This document shows, piece by piece, positions 1 to 8,644 of a stretch of DNA of 64,000 nt. The stretch is from Paenirhodobacter enshiensis (GTDB lineage Bacteria; Pseudomonadota; Alphaproteobacteria; Rhodobacterales; Rhodobacteraceae). The position numbers and the translations under genes are program-made. Each line of letters starts with the position of its first letter. Position 1 is the stretch's first letter. The notes under the pieces are model-generated. The model worked only from the letters and a program-made list of their open reading frames with translations. It was not told the origin of the DNA and ran no database searches. The stretch covers positions 62,001 through 126,000 of the forward strand of contig NZ_JFZB01000014.1 in the NCBI RefSeq assembly GCF_000740785.1. The letters run 5' to 3'.

Positions 1-253
1 GGCGGGCCCTCCCCGGCCCGCGACTGAGGAAAGAATGCCTGCTTCGGATCCCTCCGGCAACGCTTCTGCAGCCCGCCGTCCCGGAACTGAGACAGTCCCT
101 CGCGAAAAAACGCATATCCGGTATGCAATGATGGAAGTGCAGCGCGGGTGGGCCAGACAAGGCCAGGCGAATTTTCCACAAGTGATTGTTTATTAATGAA
201 ATTGAGAAAGAGCCTGCATCCCGCGCCGCACTCTGGCCAGGCATGGGACATGA
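1..253. other. left-edge sequence with no recognisable gene
   Basis: I see no convincing gene here. A short GC-rich inverted repeat (GCGGGCC/GGCCCGC, about 2-21) may be the end of a terminator belonging to a gene outside the window. Long reading frames that cross this stretch are extensions of antisense frames over the aldehyde dehydrogenase gene. Confidence 0.4.
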
Positions 254-284
254 AACGGCCGGCCCCGTTTCGGGGCCGGCCATG
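254..284 (-). terminator. hairpin downstream of aldehyde dehydrogenase gene
   Basis: A perfect 10-bp inverted repeat, GGCCGGCCCC (257-266) and GGGGCCGGCC (272-281) with a 5-nt loop, lies about 35 bp after the stop codon of the minus-strand gene ending at 316. On the minus strand it is followed only by GTTTC, so the U-tract is weak. Confidence 0.55.
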
Positions 285-315
285 GCTTGCGTGCTGTTTC
301 TGTGCCTGGAAGGGC

Positions 316-1707
316 TCAGAAATGGGCGTCGATCTTCACCACGTCGATCAGCTTGTGGTTGACGAATTCCTTCAGCCCGAGGCCGAGAAGCTCGCGCCCG
401 TAGCCCGAGCGCTTGATCCCGCCGAAGGGCAGATCCGCCTCGACCTTGGTCGGGTGGTTGACGAAGACCATGCCCGTAGCGATCTGGCTGGCGACTTCGA
501 AACCGCGCTTCTCGTCCTTGGTGAAGACCGAGCCGCCCAGCCCGAAGGGCGTGTCATTGGCGATGCGGATCGCGTCGGCCTCGTCCCGGGCACGGAAGAT
601 CATCGACACCGGGCCGAAGAATTCCCAAAGCCGGGCGGGGTTGTCGCCGTCCATGCCGGTCAGGATCGTCGGCTGCACGAAGGCGCCCTTGTTCGGCACG
701 GCGGGACCGACTTCCTCGGCCTTCGCACCGTGCGCGATGGCGGCGGCGATCTGCACCTTCAGATCGTCGGCGGCCTTCTGCGACGACAGCGGCGCGAGCG
801 TGGTGGCCGGGTCCATCGGATCGCCCGCGACCAGCTTCGCCACGCCCTTCTTGTAGCCCTCCATGAACTTGTCATAGACCTCGTCGACCACGATCATGCG
901 CTTCGACGAGACGCAGACCTGACCGCCGTTCCAGTGACGGCCGAACACCGCCCAGTCGATGGTCTTGTCGAGATCGGCATCCTTCAGCACGACGAAAGCA
1001 TCGGCACCGCCGAGTTCCATCGTCGATTTCTTCAGCGCCTTGCCCGCCTCGGCCGCGACGACGGCACCCGCCGCTTCGGAGCCGGTCAGCGCCACGCCAT
1101 GCACGCGCGGGTCGTTGATGATCATGTTGATCTGATCGCGCGTCGCGTAGAGGTTGGTGAAGCCCCCCGCCAGCAGACCGGCTTCGGCCATCAGCTTCTC
1201 GAAGCGCGCGGCCGCCTGCGGCACGTTCGAGGCATGTTTCAGGATCAGCACGTTGCCGGCCGAGAGCTGCGGCGCAAGGATCCGCGCGATCTGATAATAG
1301 GGGAAGTTCCACGGCTCGATCGCCAGCAGGATGCCGAGCGGCTCGTGCACCAGCACCGCCTCGCCTTCCTCGGGATCGAGGACCGGCAGCTTCTCGGGGG
1401 CGAGCAGCTTCTCGGCATTGCGGACGTAATATTCGAAGATCTTCGCCGACAGCTCGACCTCGGCCTTGGCCTCGGCGAACAGCTTGCCCATTTCAAGGGT
1501 CAGGATCCGCGCATGTTCATCGGCATCGCGACGCAGCAGGTCAGCGGCCTTTTGCAGCACCGCCGCACGATGCGCGAACGAGGTCTTGCGCCATTCATGG
1601 AACGCCGCATCCGCCCGGTCGAGCGCACTCGCCACTTCGGCATCGGTAGCCTCGGGGAAAGTCGCGACGGTTTCGCCGGTGTAGGGATTGATCGTTGCGT
1701 AGGACAT
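316..1707 (-). CDS. NAD(P)-dependent succinate-semialdehyde dehydrogenase-like aldehyde dehydrogenase
   Basis: This 463-residue cytosolic enzyme is predicted to oxidise an aldehyde, most likely succinate semialdehyde, to the acid with NAD(P)+. It has the full aldehyde dehydrogenase set: Asn134 in EPWNFP, the general-base Glu231 in TMELGGAD, and the nucleophile Cys265 in GGQVC. Length and N-terminus fit the Sad/YneI-type subfamily (about 460 residues) better than longer GabD proteins. The ATG is preceded by a strong AAGGAGG ribosome binding site. The gene stands alone: a hairpin follows it, and about 400 bp separate it from the sulfonate operon upstream. Substrate is inferred from subfamily only; another short-chain semialdehyde is possible. 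Confidence 0.85.
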   Translation of the reverse strand: MSYATINPYTGETVATFPEATDAEVASALDRADAAFHEWRKTSFAHRAAVLQKAADLLRRDADEHARILTLEMGKLFAEAKAEVELSAKIFEYYVRNAEKLLAPEKLPVLDPEEGEAVLVHEPLGILLAIEPWNFPYYQIARILAPQLSAGNVLILKHASNVPQAAARFEKLMAEAGLLAGGFTNLYATRDQINMIINDPRVHGVALTGSEAAGAVVAAEAGKALKKSTMELGGADAFVVLKDADLDKTIDWAVFGRHWNGGQVCVSSKRMIVVDEVYDKFMEGYKKGVAKLVAGDPMDPATTLAPLSSQKAADDLKVQIAAAIAHGAKAEEVGPAVPNKGAFVQPTILTGMDGDNPARLWEFFGPVSMIFRARDEADAIRIANDTPFGLGGSVFTKDEKRGFEVASQIATGMVFVNHPTKVEADLPFGGIKRSGYGRELLGLGLKEFVNHKLIDVVKIDAHF

Positions 1708-2071
1708 GTTGTTCCTCCTTTGCGTCGACCGGAGCGATTGCGCCGGTCACCCTGAGCGAAGCATCCTCGGATCGCGATCCTCTCGGGCTTCGTCACATTA
1801 GAAGATAAGCACAATCCCCCGCGAATCCAGCAGCCAGAATGAAATCGGCCTGTGCGCTGGTGCACCGCGACAAGCTGTTGACACGCACAATGCACGAGAT
1901 CGTGGCGCATCAAATGTATCCGAATAAAACATATTTGAATCAATATCATGACATGGACATCGTCGGCCCGGAACAACCGGAGAAAAGGCCCGTTCCGGCC
2001 CCGAAACCGGCCGCTCCGGGCAGCGAGGTCACCTGTGCGAGAGCAGCTGTATTCCGCTGTGCACAGATCCT
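1708..2071 (-). promoter_or_regulatory. intergenic region upstream of the aldehyde dehydrogenase gene
   Basis: This region has no supported gene. Its middle part (about 1870-1960) is clearly more AT-rich than the surroundings and contains a TTGACA at 1878-1883 on the plus strand, but no plus-strand gene follows. The AT-rich stretch probably carries the promoter of the minus-strand dehydrogenase gene; I could not place a convincing -35/-10 pair. Confidence 0.3.
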
Positions 2072-2098
2072 CGTGCGCCGGCAAGGACCCGGCGCACG
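2072..2098 (-). terminator. hairpin at the end of the ssu operon
   Basis: A perfect 10-bp inverted repeat, CGTGCGCCGG/CCGGCGCACG with a 7-nt loop, lies 16 bp beyond the ssuD stop codon. It has no U-run on the minus strand, so it may act as a 3' stabiliser or a Rho-assisted terminator. Confidence 0.45.
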
Positions 2099-2113
2099 GA
2101 AGGGGCGACGGGC

Positions 2114-3283
2114 TCAGGAGGCCGAAACGCCGCGCACGTTGCCGACATGGCCCCCGCCGCCGAACAGATAGCTTTCGCCGAAGGTCGGGCGCAGCCGGGT
2201 TTCAGGCGCGGCGATGCCGAGTTCGGGGAACAGCAATTCGGCGACGCGATAGGCTTCCTCGAGATGCGGGAAGCCCGACCCAACCACCGTGTCGATGCCG
2301 AGCGCCTGATACTCGCGCAGCCGCGCCGCCACCGTCGCGGGCGAGCCGACCAGCGCCGTCCCCGCCCCCGAGCGCACCAGCCCGACCCCGGCCCAGAGGT
2401 TGGGCGACACTTCCAGCCGGTCGCGCCGGCCCTGATGCAGCGCCTGCATCCGCGCCTGACCGACCGAATCCGACTGACCGCTCTGCGCCGCCTGCGCCGC
2501 GGCGATGGTCTCGTCGGAGAGATGCGAGATCAGCTCGTCCGCCGCTTTCCAGGCCTCGGCATCGGTTTCGCGCACGATGAAATGCAGCCGGATGCCGAAG
2601 CGCACCTTGCGGCCGCGCGCGGCGGTGGCGGCGCGCACCCGGGCGATCTTCTCGGCGACCTGCGCGGGCGGCTCGCCCCAGGTCAGATAGCTCTCGGCGA
2701 TGTCGGCGGCGAAGTCGATGCCGGCCTCGGAGGAGCCGCCGAAATACAGCGGCGGGCGCGGCTGCTGCACCGGCGGCAACCCGAGGCGGGCATCGATCGC
2801 CTTGATGTATTTGCCGTCGAGCGAGGCCTCGCCGGTTTCCATCAGCTTGTTGAACACCTGGAAGAACTCGGCCGCGTGATCGTAGCGGGCATCGTGGGGC
2901 AGGAAGATGCCGTCGCCCGCCAGCTCCTGGCTCGATCCGCCGACCACGATGTTGAGCAGGAGCCGCCCCCCCGACACCCGGTCGAGCGTCGAGGCGAGCC
3001 GCGCGTAATAGGCGGGCGAGGCGGTGCCCGGCCGGATCGCCACGAGGAAGCGCAGCCGCTCCGTCACCGCGGCGAGATTGCCGGCGAGCACGAAGGATTC
3101 CTCGCACGCCGCCCCGGTCGGGATCAGCACGCCCGAATAGCCCAGCCGGTCGGCCGCGACCGCGACCTGACGGAAATAGGCCGGATCGGCCGGCCGGCCG
3201 AGGCGTTCGGTGCCAAGATAGCGGCCATCGCCCGAGGACGGGATGAACCACAGGAAATCGAGCGGATCGCTGGTGTTTGTCAT
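2114..3283 (-). CDS. ssuD: FMNH2-dependent alkanesulfonate monooxygenase SsuD
   Basis: SsuD is a 389-residue luciferase-like (LLM) monooxygenase. It uses FMNH2, delivered by a separate reductase, and O2 to cleave alkanesulfonates into aldehyde and sulfite for sulfur assimilation. It begins with the typical [16 protein letters not shown] and has the [16 protein letters not shown] region conserved in SsuD proteins; length matches the family (about 380). It is the last gene of the minus-strand ssuA-ssuC-ssuB-ssuD operon, 69 bp after ssuB. The likely reductase partner is the SsuE-like protein encoded at 23713-24270, not in this operon. Confidence 0.93.
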   Translation of the reverse strand: MTNTSDPLDFLWFIPSSGDGRYLGTERLGRPADPAYFRQVAVAADRLGYSGVLIPTGAACEESFVLAGNLAAVTERLRFLVAIRPGTASPAYYARLASTLDRVSGGRLLLNIVVGGSSQELAGDGIFLPHDARYDHAAEFFQVFNKLMETGEASLDGKYIKAIDARLGLPPVQQPRPPLYFGGSSEAGIDFAADIAESYLTWGEPPAQVAEKIARVRAATAARGRKVRFGIRLHFIVRETDAEAWKAADELISHLSDETIAAAQAAQSGQSDSVGQARMQALHQGRRDRLEVSPNLWAGVGLVRSGAGTALVGSPATVAARLREYQALGIDTVVGSGFPHLEEAYRVAELLFPELGIAAPETRLRPTFGESYLFGGGGHVGNVRGVSAS

Positions 3284-3352
3284 GATATGTCCCTGACTGT
3301 CGTGGCGCGCCCCCGGGGCGTTCCCGGGGGCCGCGAATTGGGTCTTCGGGGC

Positions 3353-4108
3353 TCAGCCGTCGCGGCCGAGCAGCCGGTCGAGGATCGTCTGTTCGAGCGC
3401 CGCCGCCTCGGCGGAGCCGTGCCGGCGCGGACGCGGCAGGTCGATCGCGAGGTCGAGCGCGATGCGCCCCTCCTCGAGCACCACCACCCGGTCGGCGAGA
3501 ACCACCGCCTCGGCCACGTCATGGGTCACCAGAACCGCGGTGAACCCCTTCTCGCGCCAGATCCGTTCAAGAAGACGCTGCATCTCGATCCGGGTCAGCG
3601 CATCAAGCGCGCCGAGCGGCTCGTCGAGGGCGAGGATGCCGGGCTGACCGACGAGCGCCCGGGCCAGCGCCACGCGCTGACGCTGGCCGCCCGAAAGCAC
3701 CGCCGGCCAGTCGCCGGCGCGGTCGGACAGGCCGACCTCGGCCAGATAGGCGCGGGCGCGGGCGCGTGCCTCGGGTCCGGTCGCGATGCCGGTCAGACCG
3801 ACGGCGACATTGTCCTCGACCCGCTCCCAGGGCAGCAGGCGCGGCTCCTGGAACATGATGCGGGTGCCGGGGGCCTGTCCCGCGCCGTCGCCGGACCGGC
3901 CGATCTCGATGCGCCCGGCATCGGGCCGGTCGAGCCCGGCGAGCAGGCGCAGCAGCGTGGACTTGCCGCAGCCCGACTTGCCGACGATGGCGAGGAACTG
4001 GCCCTGAGGCACGCTCAGATCGACGCCGTCGAGCACGCGTTTCGCACCGAAGCTGCGCCGGACGCCGTGCAGCGTGAAGGCGGGGGCGGATGAGCTGTCG
4101 AACGCCAT
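3353..4108 (-). CDS. ssuB: sulfonate ABC transporter ATP-binding protein SsuB
   Basis: This 251-residue ABC ATPase powers sulfonate uptake. Walker A is GKSGCGKST (43-51), the signature is LSGGQRQR (138-145) and Walker B is ILALDEP (158-164), followed by the H-loop in LVTHD. I chose the ATG at 4108, which overlaps the ssuC stop codon by one base (TGATG), as expected for translational coupling; the longer frame upstream is the ssuC shadow. Family length (about 250) agrees. It pairs with the permease SsuC and the periplasmic SsuA encoded just upstream. Confidence 0.93.
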   Translation of the reverse strand: MAFDSSSAPAFTLHGVRRSFGAKRVLDGVDLSVPQGQFLAIVGKSGCGKSTLLRLLAGLDRPDAGRIEIGRSGDGAGQAPGTRIMFQEPRLLPWERVEDNVAVGLTGIATGPEARARARAYLAEVGLSDRAGDWPAVLSGGQRQRVALARALVGQPGILALDEPLGALDALTRIEMQRLLERIWREKGFTAVLVTHDVAEAVVLADRVVVLEEGRIALDLAIDLPRPRRHGSAEAAALEQTILDRLLGRDG

Positions 4109-4968
4109 CAGCGGGCCCTCCGTCCGGTGGCGGCGGGGCGCTGGAAGGCGGGATGCCAGCTCAGCGTTGCGCTTTCGAGACCGCGCGCCAGACTGTCGGC
4201 CAGCTTGCCGAGCGCGGCGTAGATCAGGATCGACAGCACCACGACATCGAGCTGCATGAACTCGCGCGCCTGCATCGCCATGTAACCGAGGCCGGATTTC
4301 GCCGCGATGGTCTCGGCCACGATCAGCGTCAGCCACATGATGCCCAGCCCGTAGCGCAGCCCGGTGAAGATCGCCGGCAAGGCGCCCGGCAAGATCACCC
4401 GCACGAACAGCGCGCGCGGCCCCATGCCGTAGATCCGCCCCATCTCGACCAGTTGCGGATCGGTGCCCTGAATGCCGAGCAGCGTGTTGACGTAGATCGG
4501 GAAGAACACCCCGAGGGCGACCAGGAAGATCTTCGCCTCCTCGCCGATGCCGAACCACAGGATCACCAGCGGGATCAGCGCCAGATGCGGGATGTTGCGC
4601 AGCATCTGCAGGCTGGTGTCGGTCAGCGCCCGGCTGCGCGCCGAAAGCCCGTTCGCCAGCCCGAAGGCGAAACCCGCCCCGCCACCGATGGCGAAACCCG
4701 CAAGAGCCCGCCCGCTGCTGGCCGCGATGTGGCGGGCAAGCTCGCCCGACAACGCAAGCTCCCATCCCGCGGCCAGAACCGCCGAGGGCGCGGGCAGCAC
4801 ATTCGCCGAGATCGCCCCCGCGCGCGCGAGCCCTTCCCACGCCAGCAGCGTCACCGCCGGCAGCGCCCAGCCCAGAAGGCCGCGCCCCGCCCCGGGCGAG
4901 AGCCGCAGGCGCGGCCGCTCCGCCGGGACGGCGACGGCCGCTTCGGGCTCCGTCGAAACCACGGTCAT
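4108..4968 (-). CDS. ssuC: sulfonate ABC transporter permease SsuC
   Basis: This 286-residue inner-membrane permease belongs to the SsuC/TauC/NrtB family. After a roughly 35-residue cytosolic N-terminus there are about six hydrophobic segments, with the usual cytosolic EAA-type loop (about residues 170-200) that contacts the ATPase. The gene starts 11 bp after the ssuA stop codon and overlaps ssuB by one base, so the three transporter genes are one translationally coupled unit. Substrate is inferred from the adjoining SsuD and SsuA. Confidence 0.92.
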   Translation of the reverse strand: MTVVSTEPEAAVAVPAERPRLRLSPGAGRGLLGWALPAVTLLAWEGLARAGAISANVLPAPSAVLAAGWELALSGELARHIAASSGRALAGFAIGGGAGFAFGLANGLSARSRALTDTSLQMLRNIPHLALIPLVILWFGIGEEAKIFLVALGVFFPIYVNTLLGIQGTDPQLVEMGRIYGMGPRALFVRVILPGALPAIFTGLRYGLGIMWLTLIVAETIAAKSGLGYMAMQAREFMQLDVVVLSILIYAALGKLADSLARGLESATLSWHPAFQRPAATGRRAR

Positions 4969-4979
4969 CTCGCGCCCCC

Positions 4980-5945
4980 TCAGCTCTGGAAGCCGGGCCA
5001 GACGGCCTCGGCGACGGCGATCTGACGCGGGATCAGACCGAGGCGGAAGAACCGGTCCGCGGTGGCCTGCTGACCGGCGACGATCTCGGGCGACAGCGGG
5101 AAGATCCCGAAATCCAGCCGCTCCGCCACCAGCTTCTCGGCGTCGAGCGGCACGCCCGTCACCTCATGCAGCGCCTGAGCCACCTCGCCGCGATGCGCCG
5201 CCGCCCAGTCCGCGGCTTCGCGCAGCGCCGCGAGGGTCTTTTGCACCGCCTCGGCATTCTCCACCGGGAAATCGCGATGGGCGAGGAAATAGGTGTTCAC
5301 CTTCAGCACATCCGCGGTCCGCGCCAGGATGACCGGCTTGTAGCGCAGCTCGGCGATGGCGAAGAACGGATCCCACACTGCCCAGGCGTCGACCTTGTCG
5401 GCCGCGAAGGCCGCGCCGGCATCGGCAGGCGACAGATAGACCGGCTCGATGTCGGCATAGCTCAGCCCGTTCGCCTCGAGCGCTGCGACCACCAGATTGT
5501 GCGCGCTGCTGCCCTTGGTCACCGCGACGCGGCGGCCCTTCAGATCGGCGACCTTCGCGATCCCCGATCCCGGCTTGGCGAAGATCGCCTCGCCCTGCCC
5601 GTTCGACGGCAGCGCCGCGACATAGGAGATCGCCGCCCCCGCCGCCTGCCCGAAGATCGGCGGCGCATCCCCGGTCCAGCCGAGGTGAATCGCGCCGGTG
5701 TTCAGCGCCTCGACCAGCGGCGGGCCGGCCGGAAACTCCACCCATTCGACCGAGATACCGAGCGGGCGCAGCGCAGTCTCGACCGTGCCGAGGCGCTGCG
5801 CGACGACCGGCAGACCGGCCTTCTGGAACCCGACCTTGAGGGTTTTCACCGGGGCAGCGCGCAGCGGCAGCGTTCCCGCCCCCGCAACGCATCCCATCGC
5901 GACAAGGCTCGTCACGGCGAAGCGGCGTCTGGAAATCTGGGTCAT
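4980..5945 (-). CDS. ssuA: sulfonate ABC transporter substrate-binding protein SsuA
   Basis: This is a 321-residue periplasmic binding protein of the SsuA/TauA (NMT1/THI5-like) family, first gene of the ssu operon. I chose the ATG at 5945 because it starts a clean twin-arginine signal sequence, [11 protein letters not shown] followed by a hydrophobic stretch and RAAPVKT; an upstream in-frame start only adds an unrelated extension. Mature-protein motifs such as [17 protein letters not shown] and [10 protein letters not shown] are typical of the family. The Tat-type signal implies export after folding. It should capture aliphatic sulfonates and hand them to SsuC/SsuB. Confidence 0.92.
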   Translation of the reverse strand: MTQISRRRFAVTSLVAMGCVAGAGTLPLRAAPVKTLKVGFQKAGLPVVAQRLGTVETALRPLGISVEWVEFPAGPPLVEALNTGAIHLGWTGDAPPIFGQAAGAAISYVAALPSNGQGEAIFAKPGSGIAKVADLKGRRVAVTKGSSAHNLVVAALEANGLSYADIEPVYLSPADAGAAFAADKVDAWAVWDPFFAIAELRYKPVILARTADVLKVNTYFLAHRDFPVENAEAVQKTLAALREAADWAAAHRGEVAQALHEVTGVPLDAEKLVAERLDFGIFPLSPEIVAGQQATADRFFRLGLIPRQIAVAEAVWPGFQS

Positions 5946-6156
5946 GGAAACCTCGGAAACTGTGTCTGTTGCGAGGCCGATTGGACACCTCATAACTATC
6001 ACGAGTCAACAGGTCGTTATTGTCGTGTTTTTAACGAAGACGCTCCAGGTCTTCTGATATTTTTATTTATTTACAATATATTACATAAATCTCACCCGGA
6101 CGATGGAGGATCGTCTTCTCTCCGAACCGGAATTCAGACCGGGCCGTTCTCTGCCT
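5946..6156 (-). promoter_or_regulatory. AT-rich control region of the ssu operon
   Basis: This intergenic stretch precedes ssuA. Positions about 6050-6095 are strikingly AT-rich for this genome. Closer to the gene, 5997-6006 reads CTATCACGAG and 6021-6026 contain the complement of CACGAC, both close to the AATCACGAC motif repeated around the Lrp-type regulator at 17148. I infer that it holds the ssu promoter and possibly a site for that regulator; no -10/-35 pair could be fixed with confidence. Confidence 0.4.
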
Positions 6157-6193
6157 GCCGAGGGGGCGGAGAACGCGGTTCTCCGTCCCCGGC
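6157..6193 (-). terminator. imperfect hairpin after kdpE
   Basis: An imperfect inverted repeat (GCCGAGGGGGCGGAGAAC against GTTCTCCGTCCCCGGC) begins two bases beyond the kdpE stop codon. It lacks a U-run. It probably separates the two-component operon from the ssu operon. Confidence 0.45.
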
Positions 6194-6195
6194 AC

Positions 6196-6924
6196 TCAGC
6201 TGTCCTTCCAGCGATAGCCGATGCCGAGTTCGGTGTGGATATGGTCTGCCGTGGCGCCGGCTGCGGCAAGCTTCTGACGCAGCTGACCGATGAACACCCG
6301 CAGATAGGTGACGTCGCCCGCATGGGCCGGCCCCCAGACCTGCGCCAGCAACTGGCCATGCGTCATCACCCGGTCGGAGTTCTGCACCAGGACCACCAGA
6401 AGTTCATATTCCTTGGGCGTCAGATGCAGCGCAGTACCACCGTATTCGACCGTGCGCAGCGCAACCGAAATCCGCAGCGCGCCGCGCACGATCGCGCCCG
6501 GCAAGGTCCCCTCCGCCGCAGCGGGTTCGGCGCGATGACGCAGGCTCGCCCGGATCCGCGCCAGAAGCTCGCCGATGCCGAAGGGCTTGGTGACGAAATC
6601 GCTCGCCCCGAGGTCGAGCGCCATGATCTTCTCCATCTCGCTGTCGCGCGCCGACAGCACGATGACCGGCACATCGCCGTCGCGGTGCAGCGCCTCGAGA
6701 ACCGCCTTGCCGTCCATGTCGGGCAACCCGAGGTCGAGGATCACCAGATCGGGCGCCTGAGCGGCACATTGCGCCAGCGCCTCGGCACCGGAACCGGCAT
6801 GAAGCGGCTCATAGCCCGCCGCCTCGAAGGCATGGGTGAGAAAGCGGCGGATCTGCGGTTCGTCGTCGACAATCAGGATTCTGGCGCGGGAGGATTGCGC
6901 AGGCGTGGATTGGGCAGTCGTCAT
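6196..6924 (-). CDS. kdpE: KdpE-like response regulator
   Basis: This 242-residue OmpR/PhoB-class response regulator has an N-terminal receiver domain (about 14-125), with the acidic pair Asp20-Asp21, phospho-acceptor Asp64 in VILDLGLPD and the switch Lys in FVTKPFG. A C-terminal winged-helix DNA-binding domain (about 145-240) ends in HTELGIGYRWK. It overlaps the 3' end of the sensor kinase gene by four bases, so the two are coupled. In KdpDE systems such proteins respond to potassium limitation or envelope stress; here the nearest potassium gene is kup, encoded divergently from the kinase. Confidence 0.85.
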   Translation of the reverse strand: MTTAQSTPAQSSRARILIVDDEPQIRRFLTHAFEAAGYEPLHAGSGAEALAQCAAQAPDLVILDLGLPDMDGKAVLEALHRDGDVPVIVLSARDSEMEKIMALDLGASDFVTKPFGIGELLARIRASLRHRAEPAAAEGTLPGAIVRGALRISVALRTVEYGGTALHLTPKEYELLVVLVQNSDRVMTHGQLLAQVWGPAHAGDVTYLRVFIGQLRQKLAAAGATADHIHTELGIGYRWKDS

Positions 6925-8498
6925 GAGGCGGTCTTCGTCTTCGGCGCGGAAGGATCGGTCCCCGCGGGCAGCGGCAGGACCAGACTGATCGCGGCGCGCC
7001 CGGCCGCAGCCTCGATCCGGCCGCCGAGCGTGCGTGCGATGCCCTTGGCGATCGGCAGGCCGAGGCCGCTGCCCTCGCCCGGACGCAACAGATCGGGCGT
7101 CGCGAGCCAGGCGCGGATCTCGGCCGAGAGCCCCGGCCCCTCGTCAGACACGGTGATTTCCACCGCGCCCGGACGCAGCCCGGCGGCGATGGAGACCGCG
7201 CCCGGGGTGTAGCGCAACGCATTCTCGGTCAGGCCGAACACCGCCTGCTCGATCAGGCTGGCATCGGCCTCGACCAGCGGCAGATCGGCGATATCCGCGC
7301 TGAGCGTCCGGCCCGGAAAGGCCCGCCGCGCCCGGGCCACGGCCGCGCGCGCGCAGTCGGCCGGCGCCACGCGGTGAAGCGTGACGGTGCCGCCATTCAT
7401 CAGCCGGGTGATCTGCAACAGCCGCTCGACATAGGTCTTCAGCCGCTCAGCCTCTTCCTCGGCGGCGGCCAGCAGATCGAGCTGGGCATCGGCCGAGAGG
7501 TTGCGGCGGAACTCGCGCAGCGTGGAGAGCGAGCCGAGGATCGTCGCGATGGGGGTGCGCAGATCGTGCGACAGCGAGGCGAGCAGCGTCGAGCGCAGCA
7601 TCTGGCGCTCGCCCGCGATGCGCTCGGCCTCGGCCTTGCGCGCGAGCGCCAGACGTTCGAGCGCAGTCCCCGCCTGATGCAGGATATCGCGCACCGCCTG
7701 CTCGCGGTCGGGCGTGTCACGGCGCGCCGCGGCCAGCGGACGATGCCCTATCGTCAGCGCCGCGCCCCGGCCGGGGCCGGGGCCGAAAGGCAGAAATGTC
7801 AGCCCCGACCCGTTCCGGTCATCGCTGCTGGCGAATTCGGTCGTCCCGCGCGTGAGCGCCTGATCGGCGGCCTGAAGCTCCATCGCGCCGGGGCGGAACG
7901 CGGCCGGCACGGCCACGACGACTGCCGTTCCCTCCGGCCCGGACCGCGTGCGCCCCGTCCTTTCCGGCACGGCACGCAAGATCACCGCCGGACCGAGCGT
8001 CAGCCGCGCCACATGCGCCGCCGCGCGGGCGAGCACCGTCGCCTCGTCCGTCGCAGAGCTGAGATCGAAGGTCGCAGCCGACAGCACCTCGAGAACGTCG
8101 GCGCGCCCCTCGGCAGCCTCGACCTGTTCGCGCATCCGCCCCGCCATCAGCCCGCTCAGCCCGGCACAGACCAGCATCACCGCAAGCATCAGCAGATCCT
8201 GCGGGCGCGAGGTGAAAAAGCTGTGCCGCGGCTCGATGAAGAAGAAGCTGAACAGGAAAAACGCGCCAAGCGCACTGAGAACGCCGGTCCAGAACCCGAA
8301 AGCCGCGGCATTGACCAGCACCGAGGTCAGCAGGATCAGAGGGATCACCGCCGGCCCGATCTGCCCGCCGGCCGATCCCGCGATCAGCGTCGCCATCCCC
8401 AGCACCAGCACCGCCGCCACCAGCTGGCCGATGCCCGGCCAGGGCATCGGAAAGCGCGCACGCGGCGGCAGATGATAGGGCGAGCGAACCGTTTCCAT
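6921..8498 (-). CDS. short KdpD-like sensor histidine kinase
   Basis: This 525-residue membrane kinase corresponds only to the C-terminal half of classical KdpD (about 900 residues). It has a four-helix DUF4118 membrane block (about 25-120), a linker resembling a GAF domain (about 135-285), a HisKA domain with His311 in SLSHDLRTP, and a C-terminal ATPase domain with N- and G-box motifs (SDEGPGL and GSGLGLPI). The N-terminal KdpD/universal-stress-protein domains are absent from its start, and upstream sequence belongs to the control region shared with kup. It presumably phosphorylates the KdpE-like protein encoded downstream. Confidence 0.85.
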   Translation of the reverse strand: METVRSPYHLPPRARFPMPWPGIGQLVAAVLVLGMATLIAGSAGGQIGPAVIPLILLTSVLVNAAAFGFWTGVLSALGAFFLFSFFFIEPRHSFFTSRPQDLLMLAVMLVCAGLSGLMAGRMREQVEAAEGRADVLEVLSAATFDLSSATDEATVLARAAAHVARLTLGPAVILRAVPERTGRTRSGPEGTAVVVAVPAAFRPGAMELQAADQALTRGTTEFASSDDRNGSGLTFLPFGPGPGRGAALTIGHRPLAAARRDTPDREQAVRDILHQAGTALERLALARKAEAERIAGERQMLRSTLLASLSHDLRTPIATILGSLSTLREFRRNLSADAQLDLLAAAEEEAERLKTYVERLLQITRLMNGGTVTLHRVAPADCARAAVARARRAFPGRTLSADIADLPLVEADASLIEQAVFGLTENALRYTPGAVSIAAGLRPGAVEITVSDEGPGLSAEIRAWLATPDLLRPGEGSGLGLPIAKGIARTLGGRIEAAAGRAAISLVLPLPAGTDPSAPKTKTAS

Positions 8499-8644
8499 GC
8501 CCTGAGGAAAGCAGTTTTCGCCCGAATGTCCATGATCTTTATGCCGTCCTGATGCGGACGGCGCAGTTCCGTATCGCTTCTTTATGCGACCCTCGCCAGA
8601 TTGGCGCGACGGGCATCCGCGCCCGGGTCAGACACAGGCAATTC
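8499..8644. promoter_or_regulatory. divergent control region between kdpD-like gene and kup
   Basis: The 146-bp divergent spacer contains a 7-bp inverted repeat GCCGTCC/GGACGGC (8543-8549 and 8556-8562) and two direct CTTTATGC copies (8537 and 8580). Such elements would suit an OmpR-class regulator site, so autoregulation and control of kup by the KdpE-like protein are plausible but inferred. Confidence 0.35.

Noticed and set aside
148-1755. 535-residue plus-strand frame
   Set aside because: It is antisense to the aldehyde dehydrogenase gene, whose catalytic residues are intact; the frame is rich in Arg, Gly and His, as is usual for GC-rich shadows.
1878-1907. TTGACA on the plus strand as a promoter
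   Set aside because: There is no matching -10 at 16-18 bp and no plus-strand gene downstream.
1500-2084. 194-residue minus-strand frame upstream of the aldehyde dehydrogenase
   Set aside because: It runs out of frame into the dehydrogenase gene and has no conserved pattern; the part in the spacer is AT-richer and looks regulatory.
2147-4093. 648-residue plus-strand frame
   Set aside because: It lies opposite ssuD and ssuB and has no domain pattern; it is a high-GC antisense frame.
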